Positions 34,361 to 43,435 are shown, numbered from the stretch's first letter. The stretch: 64,000 nt of DNA from Isoptericola halotolerans (GCF_013149785.1 NZ_JABEZU010000001.1:1178001-1242000), one strand, 5' to 3'. Numbers and translations are program-made. Notes: generated by a model from the letters alone, not told the origin.

Positions 34361-34807
34361 ATGCGGATCGGCGACGTGGCGGAGCGGTCGGGCGTCAGCA
34401 CCAGAGCGCTGCGGTACTACGAGGAGCAGGGCCTTCTCACCGCGGAGCGGACACCCGGCGGCCAGCGCACCTATCCCGAGTCGGCCGTTGAACGTGTCCG
34501 GCTGATCCAGCAGTTCTTCGCCGCCGGTGTGCCCAGCCGCACCGTCCTGCAGCTGATGCCCTGTGTCGAGGCCGGGCAGGCGACGCCCGAGGTCTTCCAG
34601 GTGCTGGAGGCCGAGCGAGAACGCATCACCGCCGCGATGGCCGACCTCGCCGCCGCACGCGACGCCCTGGACCGGATGATCGACATCGCGAACCACCCGA
34701 CCCCCGAGCACTGCCCCGCCCTGCGCGAGCCGGCCTGGTCCCCGTACGACCCGTCGGGCGCGACGGTGGCTGCCGGCAGCCCGGTCGCCACCGCGTCCGC
34801 CGGGTGA
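34361..34807 (+). CDS. MerR family transcriptional regulator
   Basis: The 148-residue regulator begins MRIGDVAERSGVSTRALRYY and continues EEQGLLTAERTPGGQRTY, the canonical MerR winged helix. A dimerisation coiled coil follows (EVFQVLEAERERITAAMADLA). One C-terminal Cys and a short Ala/Ser-rich tail give no clear metal site. GGGAGGACACGG precedes the ATG. It probably regulates the divergent SDR gene, and the GlxA-type regulator is translationally coupled to it. Confidence 0.92.
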   Translation: MRIGDVAERSGVSTRALRYYEEQGLLTAERTPGGQRTYPESAVERVRLIQQFFAAGVPSRTVLQLMPCVEAGQATPEVFQVLEAERERITAAMADLAAARDALDRMIDIANHPTPEHCPALREPAWSPYDPSGATVAAGSPVATASAG

Positions 34808-35754
34808 TGCAGCGACCGCACCGGGTGGTGGTCCTCGTGCTCGACGGGGCGCGCCCGCTGGACGTCGGGATCCCGACGGAGGTGTTCCATCCGGAGACAG
34901 GGTTCCCCTACGAGGTGTCGACCTGCGGGGTCACCGGCGGGACGGTGACGTCGTCCGGGGGGTTCGGCTTCGCGGTCCAGGGAGGCCTGGACGCGCTCGC
35001 GGACACCGACACGATCATCGTCCCGGGGTACGCCCCGGCGGGACGGCCGATACCGGCGCAGGTGTGCGAAGCGCTCCAGGACGCCGCAGCCCGCGGGACG
35101 CGCATCGCGTCGATCTGCTACGGCGCGTTCGCGCTCGCGGACTCCGGCCTGCTCGACGGTCTGCGGGCGACGACGCACTGGGACGCGGCGCAGAAGCTCG
35201 CGGAACGGCACCCGCAGATCACGGTCGAGCCGAACGTCCTCTTCGTCGACGAAGGACCCATCCTCACGTCGGCAGGAGCGGCCGCCGGTCTCGACCTGTG
35301 CCTGCACATCGTCCGGCGCGACCTCGGCGTGAGCGCGGGGAACGAGATCGCCCGGGGGCTCGTCACCGCGCCCTACCGCACCGGGGGGCAGGCCCAGTAC
35401 CTGCCGCGGGCCAGCTCGGCGACCCGTGGCGAGACCCTCGCTGCGACCCGCGAATGGGCCCTGGCGCGGCTCGGCCAGCAGGTCACGATCGCCGAGCTCG
35501 CCGCCCACGCGCGGATGTCCCCCCGCACCTTCCTGCGCCGCTTCACCGAGGAGACCGGCAGCACCCCGCTGCAGTGGATCCTCCGGGCGAGGGTCGACAC
35601 CGCCCGCGAGCTCCTGGAGAGCACGAGGCTGTCGGTCGACCGCATCGCGGAAGAGGTCGGCCTGGGCACCGGGTCGAACCTCCGGCTCCACTTCCGCCGG
35701 CTCCTGGACGTGTCCCCCTCGGAGTACCGCGCCACCTTCACGGGGCGGAGCTGA
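34807..35754 (+). CDS. GlxA family regulator (DJ-1/PfpI domain plus AraC-type HTH)
   Basis: The 315-residue protein has an N-terminal DJ-1/PfpI-like amidotransferase domain (VVVLVLDGARPLDVGIPTEVF, the nucleophile-elbow-like SICYGAFALADSGLL retaining Cys) and a C-terminal AraC helix-turn-helix (VTIAELAAHARMSPRTFLRRF, VDRIAEEVGLGTGSNLRLHF). The effector is unknown. The ATG overlaps the merR stop by one base. A GTG at 34804 is also possible. It converges on the DUF1330 gene. Confidence 0.92.
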   Translation: MQRPHRVVVLVLDGARPLDVGIPTEVFHPETGFPYEVSTCGVTGGTVTSSGGFGFAVQGGLDALADTDTIIVPGYAPAGRPIPAQVCEALQDAAARGTRIASICYGAFALADSGLLDGLRATTHWDAAQKLAERHPQITVEPNVLFVDEGPILTSAGAAAGLDLCLHIVRRDLGVSAGNEIARGLVTAPYRTGGQAQYLPRASSATRGETLAATREWALARLGQQVTIAELAAHARMSPRTFLRRFTEETGSTPLQWILRARVDTARELLESTRLSVDRIAEEVGLGTGSNLRLHFRRLLDVSPSEYRATFTGRS

Positions 35755-35785
35755 CCACCGCACTCACTCGGACCGTGCGCGTCGG

Positions 35786-36079
35786 CTACGCGTCCGCACC
35801 GTCCACGAGCACGGCCCGGTAGGTCGCGCCGAGGAAGCGGTCCTGCACCACGTCCTGGTACTGCTCGCCGTGATACCACTGGCGTGCCGCAGCCGCGTCG
35901 GGGAAGCGCAGGACGACGACGCCTTCGATCGGGGGGCCCTCGAGCACCTCGAACGTGCCGTAGTCGACCAGTGCCTGCACGTCGTGGCCCGCGAACGTGC
36001 TGTCGGCGCGCTCGGCGTAGCGGTCGAGGGCCTGCTGATCGGTGGTGGCCTCTCGCTGGAACACGATGTATGCGCTCAT
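35786..36079 (-). CDS. DUF1330 family protein
   Basis: The 97-residue ferredoxin-like-fold protein begins MSAYIVFQREATTDQQALDRY. The family features are DYGTFEVLEGPPIEGVVVLRF and ARQWYHGEQYQDVVQDRF. DUF1330 proteins are small single-domain proteins of unknown function. It lies 56 nt downstream of the quinone-oxidoreductase-like gene on the same strand and is probably in the same operon. Confidence 0.85.
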   Translation of the reverse strand: MSAYIVFQREATTDQQALDRYAERADSTFAGHDVQALVDYGTFEVLEGPPIEGVVVLRFPDAAAARQWYHGEQYQDVVQDRFLGATYRAVLVDGADA

Positions 36080-36135
36080 GTCTCTGTTCCTCCGTGGTTC
36101 CGTGGTCACTCTTGTTGGGGGGGTGGTGGGTACCG

Positions 36136-37143
36136 CTATGAGATGCGCGGGGGAAGCGCGACGGTCTCACCCGCCACGTCGATCGCGACCTTGCCGCGGA
36201 GCGCGTACGACCGCCTGTTCTCGAGGAGCTCGTGAGCCTCGCCCGTCCGGGCGAGGGGGAGCGTCGCGCCGATGACCGGCTTCACGAGACCGCGCTCGAC
36301 CAGCCTGGTGAGCGCGTCCAGCTTTCCTCGGTTCTGTCGTGTGAAGACAAAGTGGTAGGCGGCGTTGACGCCCCACGCCTCGATGAGGTTCTGCGGCTGC
36401 GCGTGGTCGACGATGCTGACGACGCGTGCCGAGTCGGCGAGCGTCAGCGGGCTTCGTGTGAGCGTGTCGCCACCGATCGTGTCGAAGACGACGTCGACCC
36501 CCTGGCCCCCCGTCATCTCGGCCACCGCTTCGACGTAGTCCGTCGAGGTGTAGTCGATGGTCGCGTCGGCTCCGAGGGAGCGCACGAACTCGTGATCGCC
36601 GGCCTTCGCGGTGGTGATCACGCGGGCGCCCATCGCCTTCGCGACCTGGATCGCGATCGTGCCGACGCCGCCCGTGCCGCCATGGATGAGGATCGTCTCC
36701 CCCACGGTGAGCCGAGATCGCGTGACCAGGGCCTCCCAGACCGTGCCGCCGACGAGAGTCAGGCTCGCCGCCTCCAGGTGACTGACGTTCTCCGGCTTCC
36801 GGCCGACGAGCTCGACGTCGACGACGTGCTGCTCGGCGTAGGAGCCGGGGCCTCCGAAGATCTGAGGCGTGTAGTACACCGCGTCGCCGACGCGGAACTC
36901 GGTCACGTGGGACCCGACCTCCTCGATCACGCCGGAGACGTCGTGCCCGATGATCGCCGGGAGCGGGACGAGGTCGGTGTAGTCCCCGCGACGGATCTGG
37001 AAGTCCAGCGGGTTGACGGCGGTCGCATGGACGCGGACCCGTACCTGGCGGGGCCCGACGTCCGGTACGGAGACGTCGCGCAGCTCGAGAGCGTCGACCC
37101 CTCCGAAACGGGTGAGCACGACGGCCTTCATCTGGTCAGTCAT
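36136..37143 (-). CDS. NADP-dependent medium-chain oxidoreductase, quinone oxidoreductase type
   Basis: The 335-residue enzyme begins [22 protein letters not shown]. It has the GroES-like domain with [20 protein letters not shown] and the NADP-binding loop [23 protein letters not shown] followed by [14 protein letters not shown]. The Cys and His zinc ligands of alcohol dehydrogenases are absent, as in zinc-free quinone reductases. With the SDR gene and the two regulators nearby it suggests a response to reactive aldehydes or quinones, which is an inference from context only. Confidence 0.92.
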   Translation of the reverse strand: MTDQMKAVVLTRFGGVDALELRDVSVPDVGPRQVRVRVHATAVNPLDFQIRRGDYTDLVPLPAIIGHDVSGVIEEVGSHVTEFRVGDAVYYTPQIFGGPGSYAEQHVVDVELVGRKPENVSHLEAASLTLVGGTVWEALVTRSRLTVGETILIHGGTGGVGTIAIQVAKAMGARVITTAKAGDHEFVRSLGADATIDYTSTDYVEAVAEMTGGQGVDVVFDTIGGDTLTRSPLTLADSARVVSIVDHAQPQNLIEAWGVNAAYHFVFTRQNRGKLDALTRLVERGLVKPVIGATLPLARTGEAHELLENRRSYALRGKVAIDVAGETVALPPRIS

Positions 37144-37604
37144 AGGGGTCTCTTCCTCATCGTGGTGGTGGAGGTGTGACCCGCCTGGCGGGCGGTTCCT
37201 CAGTGTTGCCCGGACGATCTACGCGCCGCCAGTGGCAACAACGCCACTCTTCGCGAGGAAAGTGACAGTCGCCCTCGGATGGCTCCGTCGCCTCGTTCCA
37301 TGCAGGAACGGGCGCGCCACGAGCAGGAGGGCGAGGTGCGGGTGTCGACGGCTCGACAGTGTCCACGATGCGGACCGCCGGCGGGAGCCGGCCCCGCTGA
37401 CGGCACAGGTCCTGTCGACGGCTGCCTGCGGTCGACCACGGCGCTGACCAGGTGTCTTGTCGGCCCGGGGGTGCGGCGGCGACCGGCCGGCAGCGCTCGC
37501 GCGAGCCCTGTCCACAGGGTGGCAGCGGCACGGCGACGATGTTCGCTACGCTCAGCGACGCCAGATGGAAGGTCCGGAATGTCCCCGAGGGAGAGGTTCG
37601 CCCG
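37144..37604. other. Intergenic region between the oxidoreductase and the tad operon
   Basis: No convincing gene is seen in these 461 bp. They contain an inverted repeat AGTGGC-6-GCCACT (37231-37248) about 90 bp upstream of the oxidoreductase start, a small CCCTG-TCCA-CAGGG repeat (about 37505-37518) and a TACGCT hexamer (37547-37552) that could be the -10 of the tad operon. A tadZ-type gene, often found here in tad loci, is absent. Confidence 0.6.
37587..37596 (+). promoter_or_regulatory. Ribosome-binding site that decides the cpaF start
   Basis: GAGGGAGAGG ends 8 nt before the GTG at 37605. An upstream in-frame ATG at 37539 has no such site. Confidence 0.6.
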
Positions 37605-38867
37605 GTGACCATCGACGTGTCCCTGCGCGACGACGCCACAAGCATCCTGCAGTACGAGGTGCGCGAGCTCGTCCGCCGCCGCGGCATCGACCCCGTCGCC
37701 GACCGCGCCGGTCTCGACCGGCTCGTGAACGAAGCGGCCGCCGACTACGCCGAGCGGGTCTCCCTCGGTGTGGTGCCTCCGCTGGCCGACACCGCCGCCA
37801 CCGTCCGTGCCGTGGTTGACGCGCTCGGCGGGCTCGGGCCGCTGCAGGCGTACCTCGACGACCCGGAGATCGAGGAGATCTGGATCAACGCTCCTGCCCA
37901 GGTCTTCGTGGCACGCCGTGGCGTCAGCGAGCTGACCACGACGCTCCTGACCGCCGCCCAGGTGCGGGACCTCGTCGAGCGGATGCTGGCAGCGAGCGGA
38001 CGGAGGCTGGACCTCAGCAGTCCCTTCGTCGACGCCACCCTGCCCGGTGGAGAGCGCCTGCACGTCGTGATCCCCGACGTCACGCGCGAGCACATGGCCG
38101 TGAACATCCGTAAGCACGTGGTGCGCGCCCACCATGTCGACCACATGACGCGCCTGGGTTCGCTCAGCCAGCACGCGGCGGCATTCCTGGACGCCGCGGT
38201 CCGGGCAGGGCTGAACGTCCTGGTGGCCGGAGCCACCCAGGCCGGCAAGACCACCATGCTCAACGCGCTGGCCGGGTCGATCCCGGCCGGTCAGCGAGTG
38301 GTGTCCTGCGAGGAGGTCTTCGAGCTGAGGCTCCCCGTGCGGGACCACGTGGCGATGCAGTGCCGTCAGCCGAGCCTGGAGGGGACGGGGGAGATCCCGT
38401 TGCGGCGACTGGTGAAGGAGTCGCTGCGGATGCGCCCCGACCGCATCGTCATCGGTGAGGTGCGTGAGGCCGAGAGCCTGGATCTCCTGGTGGCCCTGAA
38501 CGCCGGAGTGCCCGGCATGTGCACGATCCACGCGAACTCCGCGCGCGAGGCGGTCACGAAGATGTGCACGCTGCCGCTGCTCGCCGGGGAGAACGTGTCC
38601 GATCGCTTCGTCACCCCGACGGTGGCGTCCGCCATCGACCTCGTCGTCCACCTCGGGGTGACCGTCGACGGCGTCCGGCAGGTCCGCGAGATCGTCGCCG
38701 TCACCGGGCGGGTGGAGGAAGGGCGGGTCGAGACGGCCCAGATCTTCCAGCGCCGACCGCTCGCGCAGGGCGGGGAGCTCGTCCGGGGCGACGGCTTCCC
38801 GCCGGGGATCGAGCGCTTCGAGAGGGTGGGCATCGACGTCCATGCCCTGCTGGCAGGGGAACGCTGA
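37605..38867 (+). CDS. cpaF: Tad pilus assembly ATPase CpaF/TadA
   Basis: The 420-residue hexameric secretion ATPase powers pilus assembly. An N-terminal helical domain (SILQYEVRELVRRRGIDPVA) precedes the GLGPLQAYLDDPEIEEIWINAP region. The Walker A is GATQAGKT, a variant of GGTGSGKT. The Asp box is VVSCEEVFELRL, the Walker B is RPDRIVIGEVREAESLDLL and the His box is MCTIHANSAREAVTKM. It overlaps tadB by one base (TGATG). It is the first gene of a seven-gene tad operon. Confidence 0.94.
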   Translation: MTIDVSLRDDATSILQYEVRELVRRRGIDPVADRAGLDRLVNEAAADYAERVSLGVVPPLADTAATVRAVVDALGGLGPLQAYLDDPEIEEIWINAPAQVFVARRGVSELTTTLLTAAQVRDLVERMLAASGRRLDLSSPFVDATLPGGERLHVVIPDVTREHMAVNIRKHVVRAHHVDHMTRLGSLSQHAAAFLDAAVRAGLNVLVAGATQAGKTTMLNALAGSIPAGQRVVSCEEVFELRLPVRDHVAMQCRQPSLEGTGEIPLRRLVKESLRMRPDRIVIGEVREAESLDLLVALNAGVPGMCTIHANSAREAVTKMCTLPLLAGENVSDRFVTPTVASAIDLVVHLGVTVDGVRQVREIVAVTGRVEEGRVETAQIFQRRPLAQGGELVRGDGFPPGIERFERVGIDVHALLAGER

Positions 38868-39724
38868 TGGGTGTCCTGGTCGGGCTGGTCGCGGGTATCG
38901 GACTCGTGCTCGTCTGGCTCTCCTGCTGGGAGCCCACCGCGGTGAGGCGCCCACGGAGCCGTCGGAGCCACGTGCTGCAGGACGTCCTCGTCCAGGCGGG
39001 GGTACCGAATGTCAGCGCCGGCGCCCTGTACGCCTTCAGCGCGGGAGTGGGGGTCGTGGTGCTGCTGGTCGGCCTCGCGCTGTCCCGGTCTCCGGCGATC
39101 GCGGGCTGCTTCGCCCTCATGGCGGTCGCGGCCCCCGAGGTGCTGCTGCGGGTGCGCGCGCGCCGTCGGCGTGAGGGCTTGCGCGACGTGTGGCCGGACG
39201 CCGTCGACCACCTCGCCTCCGGGGTCCGAGCGGGTCTCTCGTTGCCCGAGGCCGTGGCCCAGCTGGGGGAGCGTGGTCCGGCGGAGCTGCGCGAGCCCTT
39301 CGCGCAGTTCGCCGCCGACTACCGTGCCACCGGCCGGTTCGGGGAGTGCCTCGACCTGCTCAAGGCGCGGCTGGCCGACCCGGTCGCGGACCGCATCGTC
39401 GAGGCCTTGCGCCTCACCCGCGAGGTCGGCGGGACCGACCTGGGGAGGCTCCTCAAGAGCCTGTCGGAGTTCCTGCGAGAGGACGCACGTACCCGCGGCG
39501 AGCTGGAGGCGCGGCAGTCGTGGACGGTCAACGGTGCGCGCCTGGCCGCGGCCGGACCGTGGGTGGTGCTGGCCTTCCTGGCGACGCGCCCGGAGACGGC
39601 GCGGGCGTACGATTCCGCGGCCGGGGTGGCGGTGCTGGCCGCCGGGGCCGGCTGCTCGGTGTTCGCCTACCAGGTGATGCGCAGGATCGGGCGCCTGCCC
39701 GAGGAGAGCCGGGTGCTGCGATGA
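38867..39724 (+). CDS. tadB: Tad inner-membrane protein TadB
   Basis: The 285-residue protein of the GspF family has an N-terminal membrane helix (VGLVAGIGLVLVWLSCWEP), two helices around residue 55-95, the cytoplasmic GspF domain (VWPDAVDHLASGVRAGLSLPEAVAQL, EALRLTREVGGTDLGRLLKSL) and C-terminal helices. With TadC it forms the platform above the CpaF ATPase. Both junctions overlap (TGATG and ATGA). Confidence 0.9.
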   Translation: MGVLVGLVAGIGLVLVWLSCWEPTAVRRPRSRRSHVLQDVLVQAGVPNVSAGALYAFSAGVGVVVLLVGLALSRSPAIAGCFALMAVAAPEVLLRVRARRRREGLRDVWPDAVDHLASGVRAGLSLPEAVAQLGERGPAELREPFAQFAADYRATGRFGECLDLLKARLADPVADRIVEALRLTREVGGTDLGRLLKSLSEFLREDARTRGELEARQSWTVNGARLAAAGPWVVLAFLATRPETARAYDSAAGVAVLAAGAGCSVFAYQVMRRIGRLPEESRVLR

Positions 39725-40653
39725 CGCCGGCGGTGAGCGGTGCGCTGCTGGGACTGGTGGGCGGCGTGGGTGTGCTGCTCGTCTGGGCAGGGCTGCGAGG
39801 CCGTCGGATCTCGCTCCACGAGCGGCTCGCCCCGGCACTGCGACCCCGCGACGCCTCGTCCGGTCTGCTGCGGGAGCACGTCGTGCACACCCCGTTCGGC
39901 GTCGTCGAGCGGATCGTGGCCCCCTGGGTCTCGGACGTCGCCCACTGGTTCGAGCGTTTCGGCTCGACGCGCGAGGACGTCCAGCGGCGGCTCGACCGTG
40001 CCGGGCGCGCCGAGTCGGTGGAGCAGTTCCGTGCCCGCCAGCTCGTCTGGACGGTGTCCGGGCTGGTGGTGGGCCTGGCGGTCGCGGTGATGCTCGCCGC
40101 CACCCGCGGCTCCGGGGTGGTCTCGCTCGTCGCTCTCGTGCTCGTGGTGGGGGCTGTGGGGTTCGTCGGCTGCGACCGGTGGCTCAGCTCGCTGGCCCAG
40201 CAGCGCGAGGAGCGCATGCTTGCCGAGTTCCCGACCGTGGCGGAGCTGTTGGCACTGGCCGTCACCGCCGGCGAGGGGCCGATGCCGGCCCTGGAACGGG
40301 TGGCGACGACGGCGCGCGGCGAGCTGTCCGGGGAGATCGCCACCATGCTCGCCGACGTCCGTGCGGGGGCGCCGATCGCTGTCGCCCTGTCCGCCATGGC
40401 AGGTCGCACCAACCTGCCGTCCCTGACCCGTTTCGCCGAGGGTGTCGCCGTCGCTCTGGAGCGCGGCACGCCCTTGGCCGACGTGCTGCGTGCCCAGGCG
40501 CAGGACGTCCGCGAGTCGGGACGTCGAGCGCTGATGGAGGCGGGCGGCAAGAAGGAGGTCGTCATGCTCGTGCCGGTCGTGTTCCTCATCCTGCCCATCA
40601 CGGTGGTTTTCGCCGTGTTCCCGTCCCTGGCCACTTTGCAGATCGGTCTGTGA
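39721..40653 (+). CDS. tadC: Tad inner-membrane protein TadC
   Basis: The 310-residue GspF-family partner of TadB shows the domain core FPTVAELLALAVTAGEGPMPALERVAT, ALSAMAGRTNLPSLTRFAEGVAVALERGTPL and the C-terminal helix KKEVVMLVPVVFLILPITVVFAVFPSL. Its ATG overlaps the tadB stop (ATGA). The order cpaF-tadB-tadC is conserved in tad loci. Confidence 0.9.
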   Translation: MTPAVSGALLGLVGGVGVLLVWAGLRGRRISLHERLAPALRPRDASSGLLREHVVHTPFGVVERIVAPWVSDVAHWFERFGSTREDVQRRLDRAGRAESVEQFRARQLVWTVSGLVVGLAVAVMLAATRGSGVVSLVALVLVVGAVGFVGCDRWLSSLAQQREERMLAEFPTVAELLALAVTAGEGPMPALERVATTARGELSGEIATMLADVRAGAPIAVALSAMAGRTNLPSLTRFAEGVAVALERGTPLADVLRAQAQDVRESGRRALMEAGGKKEVVMLVPVVFLILPITVVFAVFPSLATLQIGL

Positions 40654-40672
40654 CCCACCAGAAAGGTTGACC

Positions 40673-40888
40673 ATGTCCTCAGCATCCTCCGACCGCCGCG
40701 CCGCCCGCACGGCGTCGCTCGACGGCGCGGGCCGCCCTGACGCGCACGACCCCGAACGAGGTGACGTCCCCGGCTGGGTCCTGGTGACGTTGATGACGGC
40801 AGGGCTCGTGGTCGCGCTCTGGGCGCTCGCGGGCCCGCTGCTCGAGGGAGCGTTCACCGATGCGATCCAGAGTGTCACCGGCAGGTGA
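40673..40888 (+). CDS. Small single-TM protein, candidate Flp-type pilin
   Basis: The 71-residue protein has a hydrophilic leader of about 32 residues ending DPERGDVPGW, then one helix (VLVTLMTAGLVVALWALAGPLL) and a short C-terminus. Position directly after tadC is where Flp or DUF4244-type pilins lie in actinobacterial tad loci. It lacks the usual Glu-Tyr pair after the processing Gly, so cleavage by a prepilin peptidase is uncertain. GAAAGG precedes the ATG at 40673. Confidence 0.6.
   Translation: MSSASSDRRAARTASLDGAGRPDAHDPERGDVPGWVLVTLMTAGLVVALWALAGPLLEGAFTDAIQSVTGR
40844..40849 (+). promoter_or_regulatory. Ribosome-binding site supporting the overlapping tadE-like start
   Basis: GAGGGA lies about 10 nt before the ATG at 40860, inside the end of the preceding gene. 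It favours this start over GTG codons at 40872 and 40899. Confidence 0.45.
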
Positions 40889-41288
40889 CGGCCCTGCGGT
40901 GAGCGTGGACGGGGCGGTCGGTGAACGAGGCTCCGCCGTCGCGGAGTTCGCGCTGGTCTCGGCGTTGCTCGTGGCGTTGTTCCTGGGTGTCGTCCAGGTG
41001 ACGCTCGCACTGCACGTCCGGGCACTGACCATCGACGCCGCCGCCGAGGGCGCGCGGGTCGCCGCCCGCGCCGACCGCGACCTGTCGTCGGGGGCGCAGC
41101 GCACCCGCGACCTGCTCACCGCGTCGCTCGGAGCGAGGTATGCCCGCGACGTCGCGGCTCGCGATGTGGTCCGCGACGGGCTGGCCGTGGTCGAGGTGAG
41201 CGTGCGGGCCCCGCTGCCGGTGGTGGGAGTGCTCGGTCCCTCGGGTGTGATGACGGTGAGCGGGCATGCCCTGGACGAGACCCCATGA
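40860..41288 (+). CDS. TadE-family minor pseudopilin (first copy)
   Basis: The 142-residue protein contains the TadE-like prepilin segment GERGSAVAEFALVSALLVAL followed by a C-terminal globular part with strands (LAVVEVSVRAPLPVVGVLG). The Glu after the cleavage region and the long hydrophobic helix are the hallmarks. It overlaps the preceding gene by 29 bp and the next gene by 4 bp (ATGA). It is probably a minor pilus subunit or initiator. Confidence 0.85.
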   Translation: MRSRVSPAGDGPAVSVDGAVGERGSAVAEFALVSALLVALFLGVVQVTLALHVRALTIDAAAEGARVAARADRDLSSGAQRTRDLLTASLGARYARDVAARDVVRDGLAVVEVSVRAPLPVVGVLGPSGVMTVSGHALDETP

Positions 41289-41746
41289 GCGTCTCGAGCG
41301 AGCCGCGCGCCGCGGACTCCGAGGAGGGCGCAGCGGTCGTGGAGTTTCTCGGGGTGAGCGTGCTGCTGCTCGTACCGCTGGTGTACCTGGTGGTGACGCT
41401 CTCCCAGGTCCACGCGGCGGCGTTCGCCGTCGAGGGGGCGGCGCGCGAGGCGGCGCGTGCGATGGTCACGGCGGACTCGTCGGCCGCCGGGGCCGCCCGT
41501 GCGGCAGCGGCGACCCGTATCGCCCTAGGGGACCAGGGCTTCGACGTCGACGGCGCCGACCTGCTGACCCTGGAGTGCTCGGCCGACCCGTGCCTCACCC
41601 CGGGGGCGACGATCGGTGTGTCGGTGCGCTACGAGGTGCCGCTGCCCCTGGTGCCGCCGGGCCTGCGTGGATGGGTGCCGCTCGGGGTGCCGGTGGAGTC
41701 GGCGCACGTGGCGTCGGTCGAGGATCACGCGGCGGTGCGACCGTGA
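41285..41746 (+). CDS. TadE-family minor pseudopilin (second copy)
   Basis: The 153-residue protein has the signature EEGAAVVEFLGVSVLLLVPL and a globular domain with one disulfide-capable pair (LECSADPCLTPG). It is coupled to both neighbours by 4-bp overlaps. The presence of two different TadE proteins in tandem is common in actinobacterial tad operons. Confidence 0.86.
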   Translation: MSVSSEPRAADSEEGAAVVEFLGVSVLLLVPLVYLVVTLSQVHAAAFAVEGAAREAARAMVTADSSAAGAARAAAATRIALGDQGFDVDGADLLTLECSADPCLTPGATIGVSVRYEVPLPLVPPGLRGWVPLGVPVESAHVASVEDHAAVRP

Positions 41747-42192
41747 CGGCGCGGGAGAACGGGCGGATCATGCTGCTCACCGCCGGGTTCGTCGCCGTGG
41801 GACTGATGCTGGTCGGCATGGTGGCCTCGGCGGCGGCCGTTCACCTGGACCGCAAGCATCTGTTCGACCTCGCGGACTCCCTGGCGCTCGCGGGGGCGGA
41901 CTCGATGAGTGCCGCGACCTACTACGCGCCGGGCGCGGCGGGTCCACAGGGAACCCTTGTGCTCTCCGACGCCGACGTCCGCCGGGCCGTGGGCGAGCAC
42001 CTGGCGAGGCAGCCTCCGACGACGGCGCCGGGCCTGCGGGACGTGCAGGTCGTCGAAGCCGTCAGCCCGGACGGGCGAGGTGCCAGGGTGAGCCTGGCCG
42101 CGAGATCGCACCCGCCGCTGGTGCGCTGGTTCACCGACGCGTTCGGCGGCGGCATCGCCGTCACCGCGACGGCGTCGGCCCGCGCCGGGTAG
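41743..42192 (+). CDS. TadG/TadF-like pilus-associated protein
   Basis: The 149-residue protein begins VTARENGRIMLLTAGFVAVG and has one N-terminal membrane helix. The following HLDRKHLFDLADSLALAGADSMSA segment is typical of Tad/TadG-like (DUF2134/Rv3660-type) secreted proteins, with an extracytoplasmic domain after it. The GTG overlaps the second TadE stop (GTGA). It closes the operon and converges on the Fic gene. Confidence 0.8.
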   Translation: MTARENGRIMLLTAGFVAVGLMLVGMVASAAAVHLDRKHLFDLADSLALAGADSMSAATYYAPGAAGPQGTLVLSDADVRRAVGEHLARQPPTTAPGLRDVQVVEAVSPDGRGARVSLAARSHPPLVRWFTDAFGGGIAVTATASARAG

Positions 42193-42205
42193 GAGCGCCG
42201 ACCGG

Positions 42206-43429
42206 TCAGAGCGTGTCGTTCGCGCCCGGTGCATGCCCGGCGCGGACGGCACGACGTCTGCCAGCCCGCTCGGCGAAGTCGTCCAGGGCGTGCAGGATCT
42301 CCAGCGCGGACCAGGTGATGCCGTGGCGGTGGACCTTGGTCTCGGTGACGATTCCGGCTTCGGCGAGGGCGTCCATGTGGCGCCGCACGTGCCCACGGGC
42401 GATGCCGAGCTCCGCGGCGAGCACGCCGGCGTCGATCACGGGTTGGCGCGTCAGCAGATCAGCGACGTCATAGGTCCGGCTTCCGCGACGGACCGTGATG
42501 CGGTCGTTCCATGACTGACGGATCGCGCGAACGTCCTCGACGAGTGTCCGTCCGTTCTCGATCGCGCGGTGCGTGGAGGAGCTGAACATCTTCAGGAGGT
42601 CCTCGGGGTGGCCTTCGCGGTAGGCGTCGAGTGCTCGGTAGTACGCCTCGACCTGCGCGAGAAGGCCCGCCGACAGCGGCATCGTCACGTTCCGGGTGAG
42701 TCCACGAGAGTGCAGCATCGACTGGACGAGGGCGCGTCCGGTCCGCCCGTTGCCGTCGGTGAACGGGTGGATCGTCTCGAACTGGGCGTGCGCGATGGCG
42801 ATGTGGGCGAGGGCCGGGACGTCTCTGCGCTGGATGAAGCCGACCAGGTCGTCGATCGCCGCCGGCACGTGGTCGTGATGTGGCGGGACGAAGTCCGCCC
42901 CCGCTGGCGAGTAGTCCGGGCCGCCGATCCAGACCTGCTCTCGTCGCCAGCGGCCGGCCTCGTCGGGGTCGTGACGGGCCATGAGGGCATGGTGCATCGT
43001 CAATATCGCTTCGGGACTCATCGTCTCCGCCATGTCCAGCGCCGCCTTCATCGCGGTCGTGTTGGCGACGATCTGCGGTGCGTCGGAGCCGTCCTCGACG
43101 GGGCCGAGCTCGGCCAGGGCGATCTGTCGTGCCGACGCTGTCAGGCGTTCGATCTTCGATGACGCTGCTGATTCGCTGCGCAGCAGCACTGCGGTGAACG
43201 GGGCGAGCTCGCCACCCAGTTCGGCGTCGAACCGGCTCATCTCGTGTACAGCGTGCTCGGCCTCGGCGATGAGTTCCGGTGGCATGGCGACAGGCTGCTC
43301 CGCTATCACCGGCACGAGGGCGGCCTCATAGCGTCGTACCGGCATGGGCCGGCCTGGCTCGGTGCGTGCAGACTGCCACTCTCGCGTCTCTGTGCCGACG
43401 GGCGGCCATGACAACTGGTAGCCAGACAC
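42206..43429 (-). CDS. Fic family protein with C-terminal winged helix
   Basis: The 407-residue protein has the complete Fic motif HPFTDGNGRTGR (221-232), so it should AMPylate or otherwise modify a protein target. A SSKIE segment (90-94) fits the N-terminal inhibitory (S/T)xxxE helix, with Arg after Glu instead of Gly/Asn. The region 300-380 (VADLLTRQPVIDAGVLAAELG and ARGHVRRHMDALAEAG) is a winged helix-turn-helix. Start GTG at 43429 follows a TAACAT -10 by 6 nt. A 10-bp-arm palindrome over the promoter suggests autoregulation. Confidence 0.93.
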   Translation of the reverse strand: MSGYQLSWPPVGTETREWQSARTEPGRPMPVRRYEAALVPVIAEQPVAMPPELIAEAEHAVHEMSRFDAELGGELAPFTAVLLRSESAASSKIERLTASARQIALAELGPVEDGSDAPQIVANTTAMKAALDMAETMSPEAILTMHHALMARHDPDEAGRWRREQVWIGGPDYSPAGADFVPPHHDHVPAAIDDLVGFIQRRDVPALAHIAIAHAQFETIHPFTDGNGRTGRALVQSMLHSRGLTRNVTMPLSAGLLAQVEAYYRALDAYREGHPEDLLKMFSSSTHRAIENGRTLVEDVRAIRQSWNDRITVRRGSRTYDVADLLTRQPVIDAGVLAAELGIARGHVRRHMDALAEAGIVTETKVHRHGITWSALEILHALDDFAERAGRRRAVRAGHAPGANDTL

Positions 43430-43435
43430 GTCCCA

